A stretch of DNA of 64,000 nt from Sulfobacillus benefaciens (GCA_003023725.1 PXYT01000005.1:3022-67021), one strand, 5' to 3'. Shown: positions 46,514 through 56,605, counted from the first letter of the stretch. Notes: generated from the letters alone by a model not told the origin. Program-made: numbers and translations.

Positions 46514-47598
46514 TGGAAACCCGTATTTTTACCGGCACGATGCAACATCCCGGCGACTTTTCGCAGCTGCACGAAGCCATCGATCGCCGCCAAGTAGATC
46601 CCCAGGGAATCATTGCGATTTTAGGGAAAACCGAAGGAAATGGAGGCCGCAACGATTTTAGCCGCGATTTAGCCGTCGAAATCAGTGGCCGTCTTTTGCA
46701 TGACTACCGCAAGACAGAAGGATCGCCCATTGATGATTCCGTTCTGTTGTCGTTTTCCGGCGGAACCGAAGGAATCGTTACCCCACACTACCGGGTGTTT
46801 GAAATTGGCGCCGGGCAGTCCGCTAGGACGGCACATAAGCGCCTAGCCGCGGGACGAGGGCGAACGCGAAACTTCCTGCCGCAAGAAGTCGGGACCACAG
46901 CCATGGTGTATGAAACCGGACGGGTCGTCACCGACATTATTGGCAAGGCGGGAATAGACCCTGACGATGTTCACTTCGTCCATATTAAAGGGGCGTTGCC
47001 GCGGGAAAATCCGCCGACTTCGGAGCGCAACACCATGGCCTACTCGCGGGGAGCCTCGGCTCTTGGGGTTGCACTGGCCTTGGGAGAAGTCGGCAAAGGG
47101 GCGATAGCCGACGATATTATTTTGAAGGACTGGACGCTATATAGTGAACGGGCCAGCACTTCAGCCAAACCGGGACTCCCCTACTCGGATATCCTGGTCC
47201 TGGGCAATTCTCCCCTGTGGGATTCTCCGTTCGTGATTGACCACACGGTAATGCAAGATATTCTTGACACCGAAAGCGTCCTGGCATTAATCAAGAGATT
47301 GGGCCAGGGTTCTCTCAATGGGACAGCATCTCAAATCGCCCCCAGATGGCACGGCATTTTTGCCAAGGCCGAAGCCGACCCTCGTCAAATGGTTCGCGGG
47401 TTTCGGCACACCATGCTCTCGGATGACGACATTGGAGATACCCGTTATGCCCGCTGCGTTGTGAGTTCGATTTTGGCCGCCCTCACCGGCACCTCCACCG
47501 TATATGTTTCCACCCGTGCCGAGCATCATGGGCCGCTCGGCGGGGGACCCGTCGCCATGATCGCTGCCATAGATGCTGACGCCTCGTCATCATCCTAA
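46513..47598 (+). CDS. Barbiturase/cyanuric acid hydrolase-family enzyme, 361 aa
   Basis: The start ATG overlaps the previous stop. The three repeat units of this family are visible. Unit one has SFSGGTEGIVTPH. Unit two has SRGASALGVALALGE. Unit three has STRAEHHGPLGGGPVAMIAAID. Each repeat contributes Ser and Lys to the active site. Family members open the ring of barbiturate or cyanuric acid. A molybdenum hydroxylase that could make barbiturate from uracil lies just upstream, so barbiturase is favoured; a cyanuric acid hydrolase (AtzD/TrzD) is the alternative. Confidence 0.88.
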   Translation: METRIFTGTMQHPGDFSQLHEAIDRRQVDPQGIIAILGKTEGNGGRNDFSRDLAVEISGRLLHDYRKTEGSPIDDSVLLSFSGGTEGIVTPHYRVFEIGAGQSARTAHKRLAAGRGRTRNFLPQEVGTTAMVYETGRVVTDIIGKAGIDPDDVHFVHIKGALPRENPPTSERNTMAYSRGASALGVALALGEVGKGAIADDIILKDWTLYSERASTSAKPGLPYSDILVLGNSPLWDSPFVIDHTVMQDILDTESVLALIKRLGQGSLNGTASQIAPRWHGIFAKAEADPRQMVRGFRHTMLSDDDIGDTRYARCVVSSILAALTGTSTVYVSTRAEHHGPLGGGPVAMIAAIDADASSSS

Positions 47599-47658
47599 GG
47601 CCATCGCTCGCCTCCCGGTCAATATGACAAGGGGTATCTTATACGAGGGGGAATCGCC

Positions 47659-48531
47659 ATGAAATTATGCCAGTTTACACGAGATGGCATACCGGGAACC
47701 GGACTGTACCATAACGAACACAGTCTGTGGGACGTTTCCAGCATGCTTCCTCCGGGAATATCACTCGTCGATTGCCTGATGGAAAGCTACTGGAGACAGC
47801 AGCTGGAACACATTGTCACCTCAGAAGCGGCGAAACTAATCGCCTTGAGTGATATCCGCTGGATGTTGCCTTGTGCTCACCCCGGCAAAATTATTGGGTT
47901 GGGCTTAAACTATCACAGACACGTCCATGAAACACCATACCAACCTCCGAAATATCCCGTATATTTTCTGCGGTTACCTCATACCCTGGTAGCCCACAGT
48001 GAACCGCTTAAGATCCCGGCAGGGGAGAACACACTGGATTTTGAGGGGGAACTGGCTATCGTTATCGGTCGTCACCTGTACCAAGAGACGGGTGACGGTC
48101 TTGTGACCGCCATAGCCGGATACAGCATCTTCAATGACGCATCGGTCCGCAGTCTTCAGTTTCGCGGCCCCGAATGGACCTTAGGCAAAAACTGCCGGGC
48201 AACCGGCGCCTTCGGCCCCTGGCTAGTCAGCAGAGATGAATTGGTTATGAGCGAGCACGGAATCTGCGCCTTGAACCTGACAACCCGGGTGAATGGGGTC
48301 ATCTTGCAACAAGCTTCTACAGAAGACTTAATATTTTCGATTTTGGACATTCTTCGTGACCTCAATCAATTTATACCGCTTGACCCCGGAGACATCATTT
48401 TAACCGGTACGCCGGAGGGTGTGGGCTTCACCCGAATCCCTCCCCTCTATTTGAAACCGGGCGATGTCGTGGAAATATCTCTGCAAAATGCGGGCACCTT
48501 AGTCAATCCGGTAGAAGGGACGAATTTATAA
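47659..48531 (+). CDS. Fumarylacetoacetate hydrolase-family protein, 290 aa
   Basis: The FAH fold shows GKIIGLGLNYHRHVHET, the metal-binding LDFEGELAIVIGR, YSIFNDASVRSLQFRGPEWTLGKN and ILTGTPEGVGFTRIPP. Metal ligands are the Glu/Asp in DFEGE and the Asp in NDAS. The family cleaves C-C bonds or decarboxylates 1,3-diketo acids. The malonyl-ureide made by barbiturase is a beta-keto-type acid, so a role on it or on its product is possible. It overlaps the amidase gene by one base. Confidence 0.86.
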   Translation: MKLCQFTRDGIPGTGLYHNEHSLWDVSSMLPPGISLVDCLMESYWRQQLEHIVTSEAAKLIALSDIRWMLPCAHPGKIIGLGLNYHRHVHETPYQPPKYPVYFLRLPHTLVAHSEPLKIPAGENTLDFEGELAIVIGRHLYQETGDGLVTAIAGYSIFNDASVRSLQFRGPEWTLGKNCRATGAFGPWLVSRDELVMSEHGICALNLTTRVNGVILQQASTEDLIFSILDILRDLNQFIPLDPGDIILTGTPEGVGFTRIPPLYLKPGDVVEISLQNAGTLVNPVEGTNL

Positions 48532-49718
48532 TGTTGCATGATCCTTGGCACGCCTTTATCGATTCCTCATGCCAAAAATCTCCTCAGCTCGAGGGTCCTT
48601 TAAACGACACGACTTTTGCGGTCAAGGACGTCTTTGACGTCGAAGGCTGCATCACTTCCGGCGGCAATCCGGACTGGCGCCGTACTCACACCCATGCCAC
48701 CCAGAGTGCCCATGTTATTGGACAATTGCTTGCATCGGGTGCCACGCTTCGGGGAAAGACCCATACCGACGAACTGATGTATGGGCTTAATGGGGAGAAT
48801 GCGCATTATGGGACTCCAATCAATCCCAGGGCACCGGAAAGGATTCCCGGCGGATCATCCAGTGGCTCGGCCGCTGCCGTCGCAGGAGAATTGGTTGATT
48901 TCGCGCTCGGCACTGACACAGGAGGCTCGGTGCGGATACCTGCCAGTTACACCGGAATATTCGGCTACCGTCCAACAATCGGTCGCATTTCCCTGCAAGG
49001 AGTGATTCCTCTCTCCCAAACGTTTGACACGGTAGGATGCATGGCCCGCTCCCCAGCCCTTCTGGAAAAGGTATCTTCGGTGTTATTGAATGAGCCGGTC
49101 TATTCTTCCACTCAGCCGTTTTCCCGCGCCATTATTGCCCAGGACGCATTAGCCCAACTGGATCAGGAGCTGGCTGCCACGGCTGACTCGCAAATTCGCC
49201 GGATCACCGCCTCATTTTCGTCCGTGACCCGTGAAATCATTGCCGCAGACGGATTGGATGATTGGAGCCAGGCCTTCCGGATTATTCAAGGATATGATAT
49301 CTGGAGAAATTTCGGAAAATGGATTCTGGAAAACCAACCCCAATTTGGACCCGGATTCCACGAACGCTTTTACTGGACCAGGACCATCCGGGTGGAAGAC
49401 CGCAATGCCTGGTCTCAAAAGTGGCTGAGTTGGCGGGAAGAGTTGTGGGATCGTCTCAGAGATGATACCATCATTGTTCTTCCCACGGCACCCGGCCTGC
49501 CGCCCAAGAAGAACACCCCGCCTCATCTCCTTAACCCTTTTCGCGACCGAGTACTCCAATTGACGTGCATTGCAGGTCTAGGCGGACTGCCCCAAATTTC
49601 CATACCAGTGACAGCTGTAGACGGTGTGCCTTTCGGACTGTCGGTGATAGCCGGTCCGGGGCTGGACGAGGCTTTATTGTCCTGGGTCAGGATCCACATG
49701 GGGGAGGGCAAAGAGTGA
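48531..49718 (+). CDS. Amidase-signature hydrolase, 395 aa
   Basis: The Ser-cisSer-Lys triad is present: Lys32 in FAVKDVFDVEG, the Gly/Ser-rich GGSSSGSAAAVAG near residues 106-118, and nucleophile Ser near 132 in GTDTGGSVRIPASYTGI. GKTHTDELMYGLNGENAHYG is typical of AMI1-like amidases, shorter than AtzF. Start and stop are coupled to both neighbours. Two roles fit: hydrolysis of the ureido acid released by the ring-opening enzyme (ureidomalonase-like), or the missing amidase half of allophanate breakdown. The first is favoured by context. Confidence 0.87.
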   Translation: MLHDPWHAFIDSSCQKSPQLEGPLNDTTFAVKDVFDVEGCITSGGNPDWRRTHTHATQSAHVIGQLLASGATLRGKTHTDELMYGLNGENAHYGTPINPRAPERIPGGSSSGSAAAVAGELVDFALGTDTGGSVRIPASYTGIFGYRPTIGRISLQGVIPLSQTFDTVGCMARSPALLEKVSSVLLNEPVYSSTQPFSRAIIAQDALAQLDQELAATADSQIRRITASFSSVTREIIAADGLDDWSQAFRIIQGYDIWRNFGKWILENQPQFGPGFHERFYWTRTIRVEDRNAWSQKWLSWREELWDRLRDDTIIVLPTAPGLPPKKNTPPHLLNPFRDRVLQLTCIAGLGGLPQISIPVTAVDGVPFGLSVIAGPGLDEALLSWVRIHMGEGKE

Positions 49719-51034
49719 TTACACGGATCCGTCATGCTACGGTGGTCACCATGAATCCCGAACGGGAAATACTCGAAAACACGGACATCTGGATCGATGA
49801 GCGAACCATTGTCGCTATCGGACACCGTGACGCTACCCCGGATCGAACCATCGATGCCGACACCATGATCGCGATTCCCGGCCTGATTCAGCCGCATATC
49901 CATTTATGTCAGACTTTGTTTCGGGGACTGGCGGACGATCTGTCATTGCTCGAATGGCTTTCCGGGCGTATCTGGCCCATGGAAGCCGCGCTCGATGCCA
50001 AAGCTATGCGCATATCTTGCCTGTCGGGAATCGCCGAACTGATAGCCGGCGGCACCACCACCATCTTGGATATGGGTTCGTTGCGTCATACCGAAACTAT
50101 TCTTCAAACCTTATTGGATACAGGAATGAGAGGGTACACGGGAAAATGTCTGATGGACCGTCCCAACCGGTTTTTGATGGAAGGCAGGGAAGAGGCATTA
50201 CAGGAAAGTTACGGCTTGGCTCGCCGGTGGCATAACCGGGACCGGGGCAGGATCCGTTACGCACCAGCGCCCCGTTTCACCCTGTCCGCAAGTGATGAAA
50301 TGTTTGCAGGTGCACGGATCTTGGCCGATACCTTTCGGACGGTGCTTCATACCCATGCGGCGGAAACCCAGGACGAGATTTCGGAAGCGTTAAAACTCCA
50401 TAACAGACCGCCGGTATCCCATCTTCATCATCTCAACGTTTTAGGACCTAATACGGTCATAGCCCACGGGGTGTGGATGAATCCGGATGAAGAGGGTATG
50501 GTCGCCGACACTCGCGCTAAAGTGGTCCATTGCCCCTCCTCCAATCTCAAACTGGCCTCGGGTGTGGCTCCCACCGCCAGGTGGGAACAACACGGAGTAA
50601 CTTTTGGAATTGCTGCCGATGGCGCCGCATGTAACAACTTTCTCGACGGATTTCAGGAGATGCGAACGGCCGCCCTGTTGGCCAAACCATTCTTTGGAGC
50701 CTCGACACTACCCGCTTCCAATATATTCGCCCATGCCACAATAGAGGGCGCCCGGGTCTTGGGATTGGAACAGGAAGTAGGATCTTTAGAAGTCGGCAAG
50801 GAAGCCGACATTGTATTGCTCGATTTCACCGGCCCGCATCATCAGTTGTGGGAATGGACCCCTATTTACAGTCAGCTTGTCTATCAGACGCGTGCAAGCG
50901 ATGTCAGCTTAACCATGGTCGGGGGACAAGTCCTGTACGAAAAGGGGCAGTACCACACTGTAGAGCTGGACGAGATCCGTCACCAGGCTCCTGAAGCTTT
51001 GGCAGGGGTGCTGCGCCGCATGGACAACGGTTAA
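49715..51034 (+). CDS. Amidohydrolase-family deaminase (TrzA/AtzA/guanine-deaminase type), 439 aa
   Basis: GTG 49715 overlaps the amidase stop (GTGA). Metal-binding motifs of the metallo-dependent hydrolases are IQPHIHLCQTLFRGLADDL, TVLHTHAAETQDE, AHGVWMNPDE and GIAADGAACNN. VVHCPSSNLKLASG is the substrate-loop signature of the TrzA/MtaD/guanine-deaminase group. It should deaminate an amino-heterocycle, such as an aminopyrimidine, aminopurine or aminotriazine. In this operon it would act first, making the substrate for the molybdenum hydroxylase. Confidence 0.87.
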   Translation: MITRIRHATVVTMNPEREILENTDIWIDERTIVAIGHRDATPDRTIDADTMIAIPGLIQPHIHLCQTLFRGLADDLSLLEWLSGRIWPMEAALDAKAMRISCLSGIAELIAGGTTTILDMGSLRHTETILQTLLDTGMRGYTGKCLMDRPNRFLMEGREEALQESYGLARRWHNRDRGRIRYAPAPRFTLSASDEMFAGARILADTFRTVLHTHAAETQDEISEALKLHNRPPVSHLHHLNVLGPNTVIAHGVWMNPDEEGMVADTRAKVVHCPSSNLKLASGVAPTARWEQHGVTFGIAADGAACNNFLDGFQEMRTAALLAKPFFGASTLPASNIFAHATIEGARVLGLEQEVGSLEVGKEADIVLLDFTGPHHQLWEWTPIYSQLVYQTRASDVSLTMVGGQVLYEKGQYHTVELDEIRHQAPEALAGVLRRMDNG

Positions 51035-52534
51035 TATTCCCAACGAAAGAGACACAATTTAAGATGGCTTTCAGTAAAAATGGGTGCACCCAAAGCGTTC
51101 AACACAACGTGTGAACAGTGCGTCAGCCCACACTCATTGATTCGCGCCTCGACCGCTCCGGCGCCCCAGACTTCCGTTAGTGGTCTAGATCCTCGGTCCA
51201 TGCGCAGGGACTCGGGATATTACCCACCGGTCAAGAGCCAATATTGTAATTCCTGGCAAACATCAGGGTCAGGAAGAGCTCCGTTCACGACAGAGGCAAC
51301 CGCCAATTCTCATACTGTCTGAGCTTGCCAGTCCAAACGCCGTAGGGGCCAGTCCCCATCCGGTTGGGTTCACTCTCAGCGTTTCCGCATGCTTTCCGGT
51401 GGCGGCGAAATGACACAACACCAATAACCATAATGGTTTCCTCTCGGCACCAAGGGCGACGCCTGAGCCCTTGATGCCACAAACAGGGGCCGGTGTGGGT
51501 CACCCTCCCATCCAGATGCCGCAGAACTAACCAAAATCCTGTCGAACAGTCCCCGCCCACTGCTGCCGTATAATAAAGTCTTCCGCAATCAGGAAACGCT
51601 AATCCCGCGTCATATCTCCTCCCCTGAACGAGGGAGGCTGGCATATGTCCAATTACCATTTATCGCCATTCCCTTCCGTTCATTCGAACAGACATGAAAG
51701 ACAAAAATACCGCTACAATCAGCACATTTCGTCTCAGGATTCTGGGGGATAGGCAAGTGGCCCCGGCGCCTCACAATCATTTGTTTACTTTACTAGACAG
51801 AATGTAGAGATATTACGATCTCGTTGGACAATTTGTAGAGTATCGCTTCACGGAGAATTTAGTAGACTGGCACAAAGGTCACCATTTAATCTGAGCCCTA
51901 TTAGCTAGTACAATAGAATAGTGATGGCGTCCATCTATAGCCGATATCATCACCAACAGAGCTCAAGGTGTTGGCATATCGGATTGGGTATGCAGCGAAT
52001 GCCTGGAGCACCAGCAGCAATTCGGAGCGCAGCCATCCCATGCGAAGAGACCTTGAGCGAGTTATGAAGAGGTGACCCTGATACCCAAAACCGTCCGGGG
52101 CGAAAGGGGAGCCGCCGGCGGCAAAACGCTAAGCGGGGGATTCAGCGGGAACAATGACTTCCGCGAAATGTTTTCATTCGCGCACTGAACAATGAATCGC
52201 GTTGGCCGATGCGGTGTCGATACTCGGAAGGGAAAAGCCACCCCTGAGCATCCTCTTCTTTAAACAATTCCTGTGGGATCGGCCTTTATCCTAGCGGGGA
52301 TGCAAACGCAGTGAACAAGCGCGAACACAGAACGCCAGCAAGTAAAGAAAGTATTGCAGCAACATGTAACAGGCAAAAGCCAGTCGTAAAACAGACACAA
52401 TATTCTGCATATTATGGGAGGGATTCGCCTCACTGTTCCGGCACAGGCTGTTTTGATCGTCAAGTCTTTTTCACGGGTCTGTCCCATATGCCATCTGTCG
52501 TCTCAAACTCTTTGGGTGTTAAAGGAGGTTGCCT
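51035..52534. other. Long intergenic region, no gene assigned
   Basis: About 1.5 kb. None of the ORFs (51080-51322, 51285-51659 minus, 52311-52598) has a ribosome site with a known motif. At 51790-51880 three loosely repeated AT-rich segments with the core TAGA (GACAGAATGTAGAGA, GGACAATTTGTAGAGT, GAATTTAGTAGACT) look like an array of transposase-binding sites. Confidence 0.4.
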
Positions 52535-54628
52535 ATGGACCACAAGATATCGGGCGGGTTCCGACACTGGCTCCCAAAAACCCTGGCCGCGGGATTAGCG
52601 GTGGTGCTCCCGGTTTTTGGCTCCGGATTTTGGGGGCCGCATGCCGCCGATGCGAGCCACCCTCTGGTTCTGGACCAAAATCAAAAACTCCCGGCAGCCC
52701 CCGCCAAAAGCGGGCCACCGTCGTTAGTCCGTTCTTCTTCGCTTCCCGATTTCCGCCACGTCTTTATCATTATGCTTGAGAATCATAGTTATGCGGATAC
52801 CTGGTATGAACACGACATGCCCTATTTGCATCAGTTAGCGAGAACCTACGGGTTACCGACCCAAATGTATGGCATTACCAATCCGACGGTTCCTAACCGG
52901 GTTGGCATCCTGAGTGGCCGGGGGCGGACCATTGGGGACAATGTCAAAGAAGGGCAACTGTCCTACCCGAATCTCATCGACCAGTTGCAACAACACCACT
53001 TCACCTGGGGTGCCTACTACCAGCACACGGAAACGTCTACGGACCAGCACCCCGTGTATAATTTTAATCAAAGTACGCTGTTGCGGTTTCGGGACATCGC
53101 CGACAATTCCTCACGGCGGGCTCACTTACAGACATTTCCCGAACTGAAAACGGCGTTGGCGAATAATACCGTTCCTAATTTCGTGTGGGTAGCGCCGAAT
53201 TTCCTCACCAACTCACATGGGACAGGCCGTCCCGGCCCGTATCAATACACCTATCAGGGGGCCGGGCTAGGGGGAGCCACGGCCCATGATACCCGTCTGG
53301 AAAATTTGGCCAACGGGTTTCTTCAGCGCTGGATTCCCCGTATTATTCACTCCGCGGCTTGGAAATCCGGACCGTCTGCCATCTTTATAACCGAAGATGA
53401 AACCAGTTATGATGCCAGCATGCCCCAAAACGGCAACTGGGCTTCGAATCTCGGCACAGCCGGCAGCCCGTTCGTTTCGAAGGGCACAATTCTCGGGGGG
53501 AATGCTCATTTTCCTTTCCCCGGCGGGATCAACGGAGGCGGCCGCATTCCGGCCGTAGTCATCACCAACGTCGCCGGCCATGTGGTATCCGCTGAACCGT
53601 TTAACCAGTTCTCCATTCTAAAAACCATAGAAGAGGCGTGGCATCTAGGATATCTGGGTCAGGCCGCGAATCCCCAGGTGCACACCATGCAAGTCTTTTT
53701 CCATGGTGGATCGCCACCGGCCCCGGCCGGTTCCACCCCATGGGCGACGGGATCCGGCCCCATTCCGACGAACCGGGACGGGGTAGGCACGACCCCGGCA
53801 ATGCCGGCATTGCCGCCTCAAGCGGTCAATACCCCGGACGCGACCCTCCTGCCGTCATCCGATCCCCATCTAAGTGTGGGAGCCCAGGGACAAGCGGCCA
53901 CGAGTCTCGCCTTATTCCTCACCAATCCTAAAGACTCGGCTGCCGTCACCGGAAACCTCACCCTGACTCTCCAGGGACCCACGGGGGTGAGTTTTGCCCG
54001 GCGATCATCCCCCGTGGGCACCACCCGGGTTTCCAACGCCGATGAGGCAGCGACACAATTCGGTCCCAGTAAGGTGAGTTCCCAGAGCGTGATCGTCCCT
54101 GTGGCTGCCACCGGGACGGTGTCGGAGACCCTTTTCATCACCGGTTTGATGCTCAATGTGACCCCCAATGCCCCTGGGGGTCCGGTGCGGGCCCGTTTGT
54201 CCTCTGGGTCGGTTCAGCTGGGAACCGTCGTCTTAGGCACAATCGGCAAACCCACCGTCCGCCAAGCTCCTAACCTCTTAGCCCCCGTTATCCGTCCCGG
54301 CACGGTTCAGATCCGTTTTATGCCTCCTAACTGCTCCGCGAGTGATTGTTCATCCTCACGACCACGCTACGAAATTGAAATCGCGGGACAAAACCCGCTC
54401 ACCGCCATCGGTCCCAACCTCAACGAACATTACACCGCCTATACCCGCTCGAATTCCGTCCTTATCAGCAACACCGCGGCAGAACTGACGCCGTTAGCCG
54501 GCAAGACCTACTGGGTCCGGGTGCGCATGGTCCCGGGACCGGGGCATAAGACAGCAGTTCCCGGGGCCTGGAGCCTTCCTTTACCCTTTACGGCATTACC
54601 GGGTCCGTTGCCGGCCGGAGTATCCTGA
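52535..54628 (+). CDS. Secreted phosphoesterase (phospholipase C/acid phosphatase family), copy 1, 697 aa
   Basis: ATG 52535 follows AAGGAGG. A signal peptide (LAAGLAVVLPVFGSGFWG, then ADASH) precedes a PF04185-type phosphoesterase domain. Metal and catalytic motifs are HVFIIMLENHSYADTWYEHD, GITNPTVPNRVGILSG, FITEDETSYDASM, INGGGRIPAVVITNVAGH and FSILKTIEEAWHLGYLG. From about residue 400 a Pro/Ala-rich linker and a beta-rich C-terminal region follow. Such enzymes hydrolyse phospholipid head groups or phosphomonoesters outside the cell. It could supply phosphate. A paralogue follows 40 bases later. Confidence 0.85.
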   Translation: MDHKISGGFRHWLPKTLAAGLAVVLPVFGSGFWGPHAADASHPLVLDQNQKLPAAPAKSGPPSLVRSSSLPDFRHVFIIMLENHSYADTWYEHDMPYLHQLARTYGLPTQMYGITNPTVPNRVGILSGRGRTIGDNVKEGQLSYPNLIDQLQQHHFTWGAYYQHTETSTDQHPVYNFNQSTLLRFRDIADNSSRRAHLQTFPELKTALANNTVPNFVWVAPNFLTNSHGTGRPGPYQYTYQGAGLGGATAHDTRLENLANGFLQRWIPRIIHSAAWKSGPSAIFITEDETSYDASMPQNGNWASNLGTAGSPFVSKGTILGGNAHFPFPGGINGGGRIPAVVITNVAGHVVSAEPFNQFSILKTIEEAWHLGYLGQAANPQVHTMQVFFHGGSPPAPAGSTPWATGSGPIPTNRDGVGTTPAMPALPPQAVNTPDATLLPSSDPHLSVGAQGQAATSLALFLTNPKDSAAVTGNLTLTLQGPTGVSFARRSSPVGTTRVSNADEAATQFGPSKVSSQSVIVPVAATGTVSETLFITGLMLNVTPNAPGGPVRARLSSGSVQLGTVVLGTIGKPTVRQAPNLLAPVIRPGTVQIRFMPPNCSASDCSSSRPRYEIEIAGQNPLTAIGPNLNEHYTAYTRSNSVLISNTAAELTPLAGKTYWVRVRMVPGPGHKTAVPGAWSLPLPFTALPGPLPAGVS

Positions 54629-54667
54629 TTAGTTGAAGCAGATTTCATCAAGAAGAGGAGGTTCACA

Positions 54668-56605
54668 ATGCAAGCATCAACCCAGACACTAGCGGCTTTG
54701 GGCACCACACTGGGAATGGCAGGATTTCTGAGTTTGTCCCCCTTAGCGCACGCCGCTTCTCTCAAGTCGCATTCGACCCCGATTCCGAGCTTTCATCACG
54801 TGTTCGTCATCGTCATGGAAAATCACAGCTACAACGACCTCATGGATGAAAATGACGTGCCGTATCTTCATCAGCTCGCCAGGCGCTATGGCCTGGCCAC
54901 CCGTTACTACGGAGTCACCAACCCGAGCGTTGGCGACCGAGTCGCTCTGCTCAGCGGAACAACGGCCGGGACCGAGCTTCCCCACAGCAAAACGACCGGA
55001 CTCCCCCAGACGAACCTCATTGATCAATTATCGGCTCACCGTCTCTCGTGGGGCGCATTTTATCAGCATTCCCGGCTCTCTAGCAGCCAACATCCTGTCT
55101 ACCGTTACAAAGAAGGACACAGTACGTTTTTGCGCTTCCAGGATATTGCGGACAATCGCGCCCGTATTGCCCATCTCCATCCCTTGCGGGATCTGAGCAC
55201 GGCTTTGTCCTCCAATAACGTACCTAACTTTGTCTGGATCTCGCCCAATAGCATCGGCAATATGGAAGGCGGATACCGATCGCCCGGCCAGTTTACTTTC
55301 CAAGGAGCGGGACCGGGAGGAGCGACACCAGCCGATTCGGCGCTGGAACAGGGAGGCAACACATTCCTTAAAACCTGGATTCCCCGGATTATGCATTCCA
55401 AAGCTTGGCATCAAGGTCACAATGCCATATTTATCGCCTTCGACGAAACCAGTTATGATGCCAGCATGCCCGCCGACGGGTACTGGCTCTCTCACTCCGG
55501 CGTGGCCGGAAGTCCCGTAGTTCCCGCCGGCACCAACCTCTCAGGGAATTCTCGTTTCTTGTTTCCTGGGGGAGTCGACGGAGGTGGCCACACCTTGGCG
55601 ATCGTTCTCACCAATCATCCCCATCATGTCGTATCCGCGACACCGTATAACGAGTACTCCATTCTGAAAACGATCGAGACGAGTTGGCACCTGGGATATC
55701 TGGGTCATGCCGCAAGTCCCGGCGTTCAGCCCATGTCGGCGTTCTTCGGTGGTGGTGCTAAACCCTATTCGACACCACCTATTCAGGTGGGCACGCTGTC
55801 CGGTTACGACACCTTCTTGAAGAATACCCCCGTACTGACCAACGCTGCCACACCGCAATTCCATTCGTCGTCATCGGCTGCGGGCGTCTCGACGACTAGC
55901 AATCCTTACTTTGCACGAGGGGTCTCGCATCAAGTAGGGTCCACGGTTATAATCCGTGAATCCCGTCCAGGTGTGCTAAGCGGATCCCTGAGCTTAACCT
56001 TGGCACCGGCATCAGCATCGGATGCTAGCTTTGCTGCATCCTCAAATCCGGTAGGCAGCACGCAAATCGCCAATCCCAGCAATCAAGGAGTACAATTTGC
56101 GCCGTCATCCGTATCTCCCGGCACAGTGAGCTTTCCCGTGGTAACGCCGAGCAAGGTGCCCTCAACCGCAATTATCACGGGACTGACATTAAATATTGGT
56201 CCCAAAGCGCAGCTTGGCCCTGTCACCGCCACGGTGACGTCACACGGCCAGGTATTGGGCACGGTGAGCTTAGGCACGGTAGGAAAACCCAGAGCTGGTT
56301 TGATGCCGGAAATGATGGCTCCGGTGGTATTAAATCATCACATGGCTTTTCCTTTTGTGGAACCTCTTTCTCACCAAAACGATCAGCCTGTGATGCTACG
56401 TATCGAAGGTCGGTATCCGACCGCCAAAAAGGATGACCTCAATCAGTACATGGCGTTTAACACCCGGACTAATGTTCCGGTGATATCCGATTCCTCTGCC
56501 ATGCTGACGCCACAAGCCGGAAAACAGTACTGGGTTGACGCCAAGCTACATCAAAGCAAGAGTTGGTCGTTACCGGCCACGTTTAGTGTCAGCCGTAAAA
56601 GCTGA
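54668..56605 (+). CDS. Secreted phosphoesterase, copy 2, 645 aa
   Basis: ATG 54668 follows GAGGAGG. It is a tandem paralogue of copy 1 with the same order: signal peptide (MAGFLSLSPLAHAAS), HVFVIVMENHSYNDLMDEND, GVTNPSVGDRVALLSG, IAFDETSYDASM, VDGGGHTLAIVLTNHPHH and YSILKTIETSWHLGYLG. The C-terminal region shares ITGLTLNIGPKAQLGPV and LGTVGKP with copy 1. It lacks the first copy's extended linker. The two probably arose by duplication and could differ in substrate. Confidence 0.87.
   Translation: MQASTQTLAALGTTLGMAGFLSLSPLAHAASLKSHSTPIPSFHHVFVIVMENHSYNDLMDENDVPYLHQLARRYGLATRYYGVTNPSVGDRVALLSGTTAGTELPHSKTTGLPQTNLIDQLSAHRLSWGAFYQHSRLSSSQHPVYRYKEGHSTFLRFQDIADNRARIAHLHPLRDLSTALSSNNVPNFVWISPNSIGNMEGGYRSPGQFTFQGAGPGGATPADSALEQGGNTFLKTWIPRIMHSKAWHQGHNAIFIAFDETSYDASMPADGYWLSHSGVAGSPVVPAGTNLSGNSRFLFPGGVDGGGHTLAIVLTNHPHHVVSATPYNEYSILKTIETSWHLGYLGHAASPGVQPMSAFFGGGAKPYSTPPIQVGTLSGYDTFLKNTPVLTNAATPQFHSSSSAAGVSTTSNPYFARGVSHQVGSTVIIRESRPGVLSGSLSLTLAPASASDASFAASSNPVGSTQIANPSNQGVQFAPSSVSPGTVSFPVVTPSKVPSTAIITGLTLNIGPKAQLGPVTATVTSHGQVLGTVSLGTVGKPRAGLMPEMMAPVVLNHHMAFPFVEPLSHQNDQPVMLRIEGRYPTAKKDDLNQYMAFNTRTNVPVISDSSAMLTPQAGKQYWVDAKLHQSKSWSLPATFSVSRKS

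Noticed and set aside
48531-49718. Amidase as the catalytic half of allophanate hydrolase
   Set aside because: Its motifs fit AMI1-like amidases better than AtzF, and it lies 21 kb away in another operon; kept only as a hypothesis.
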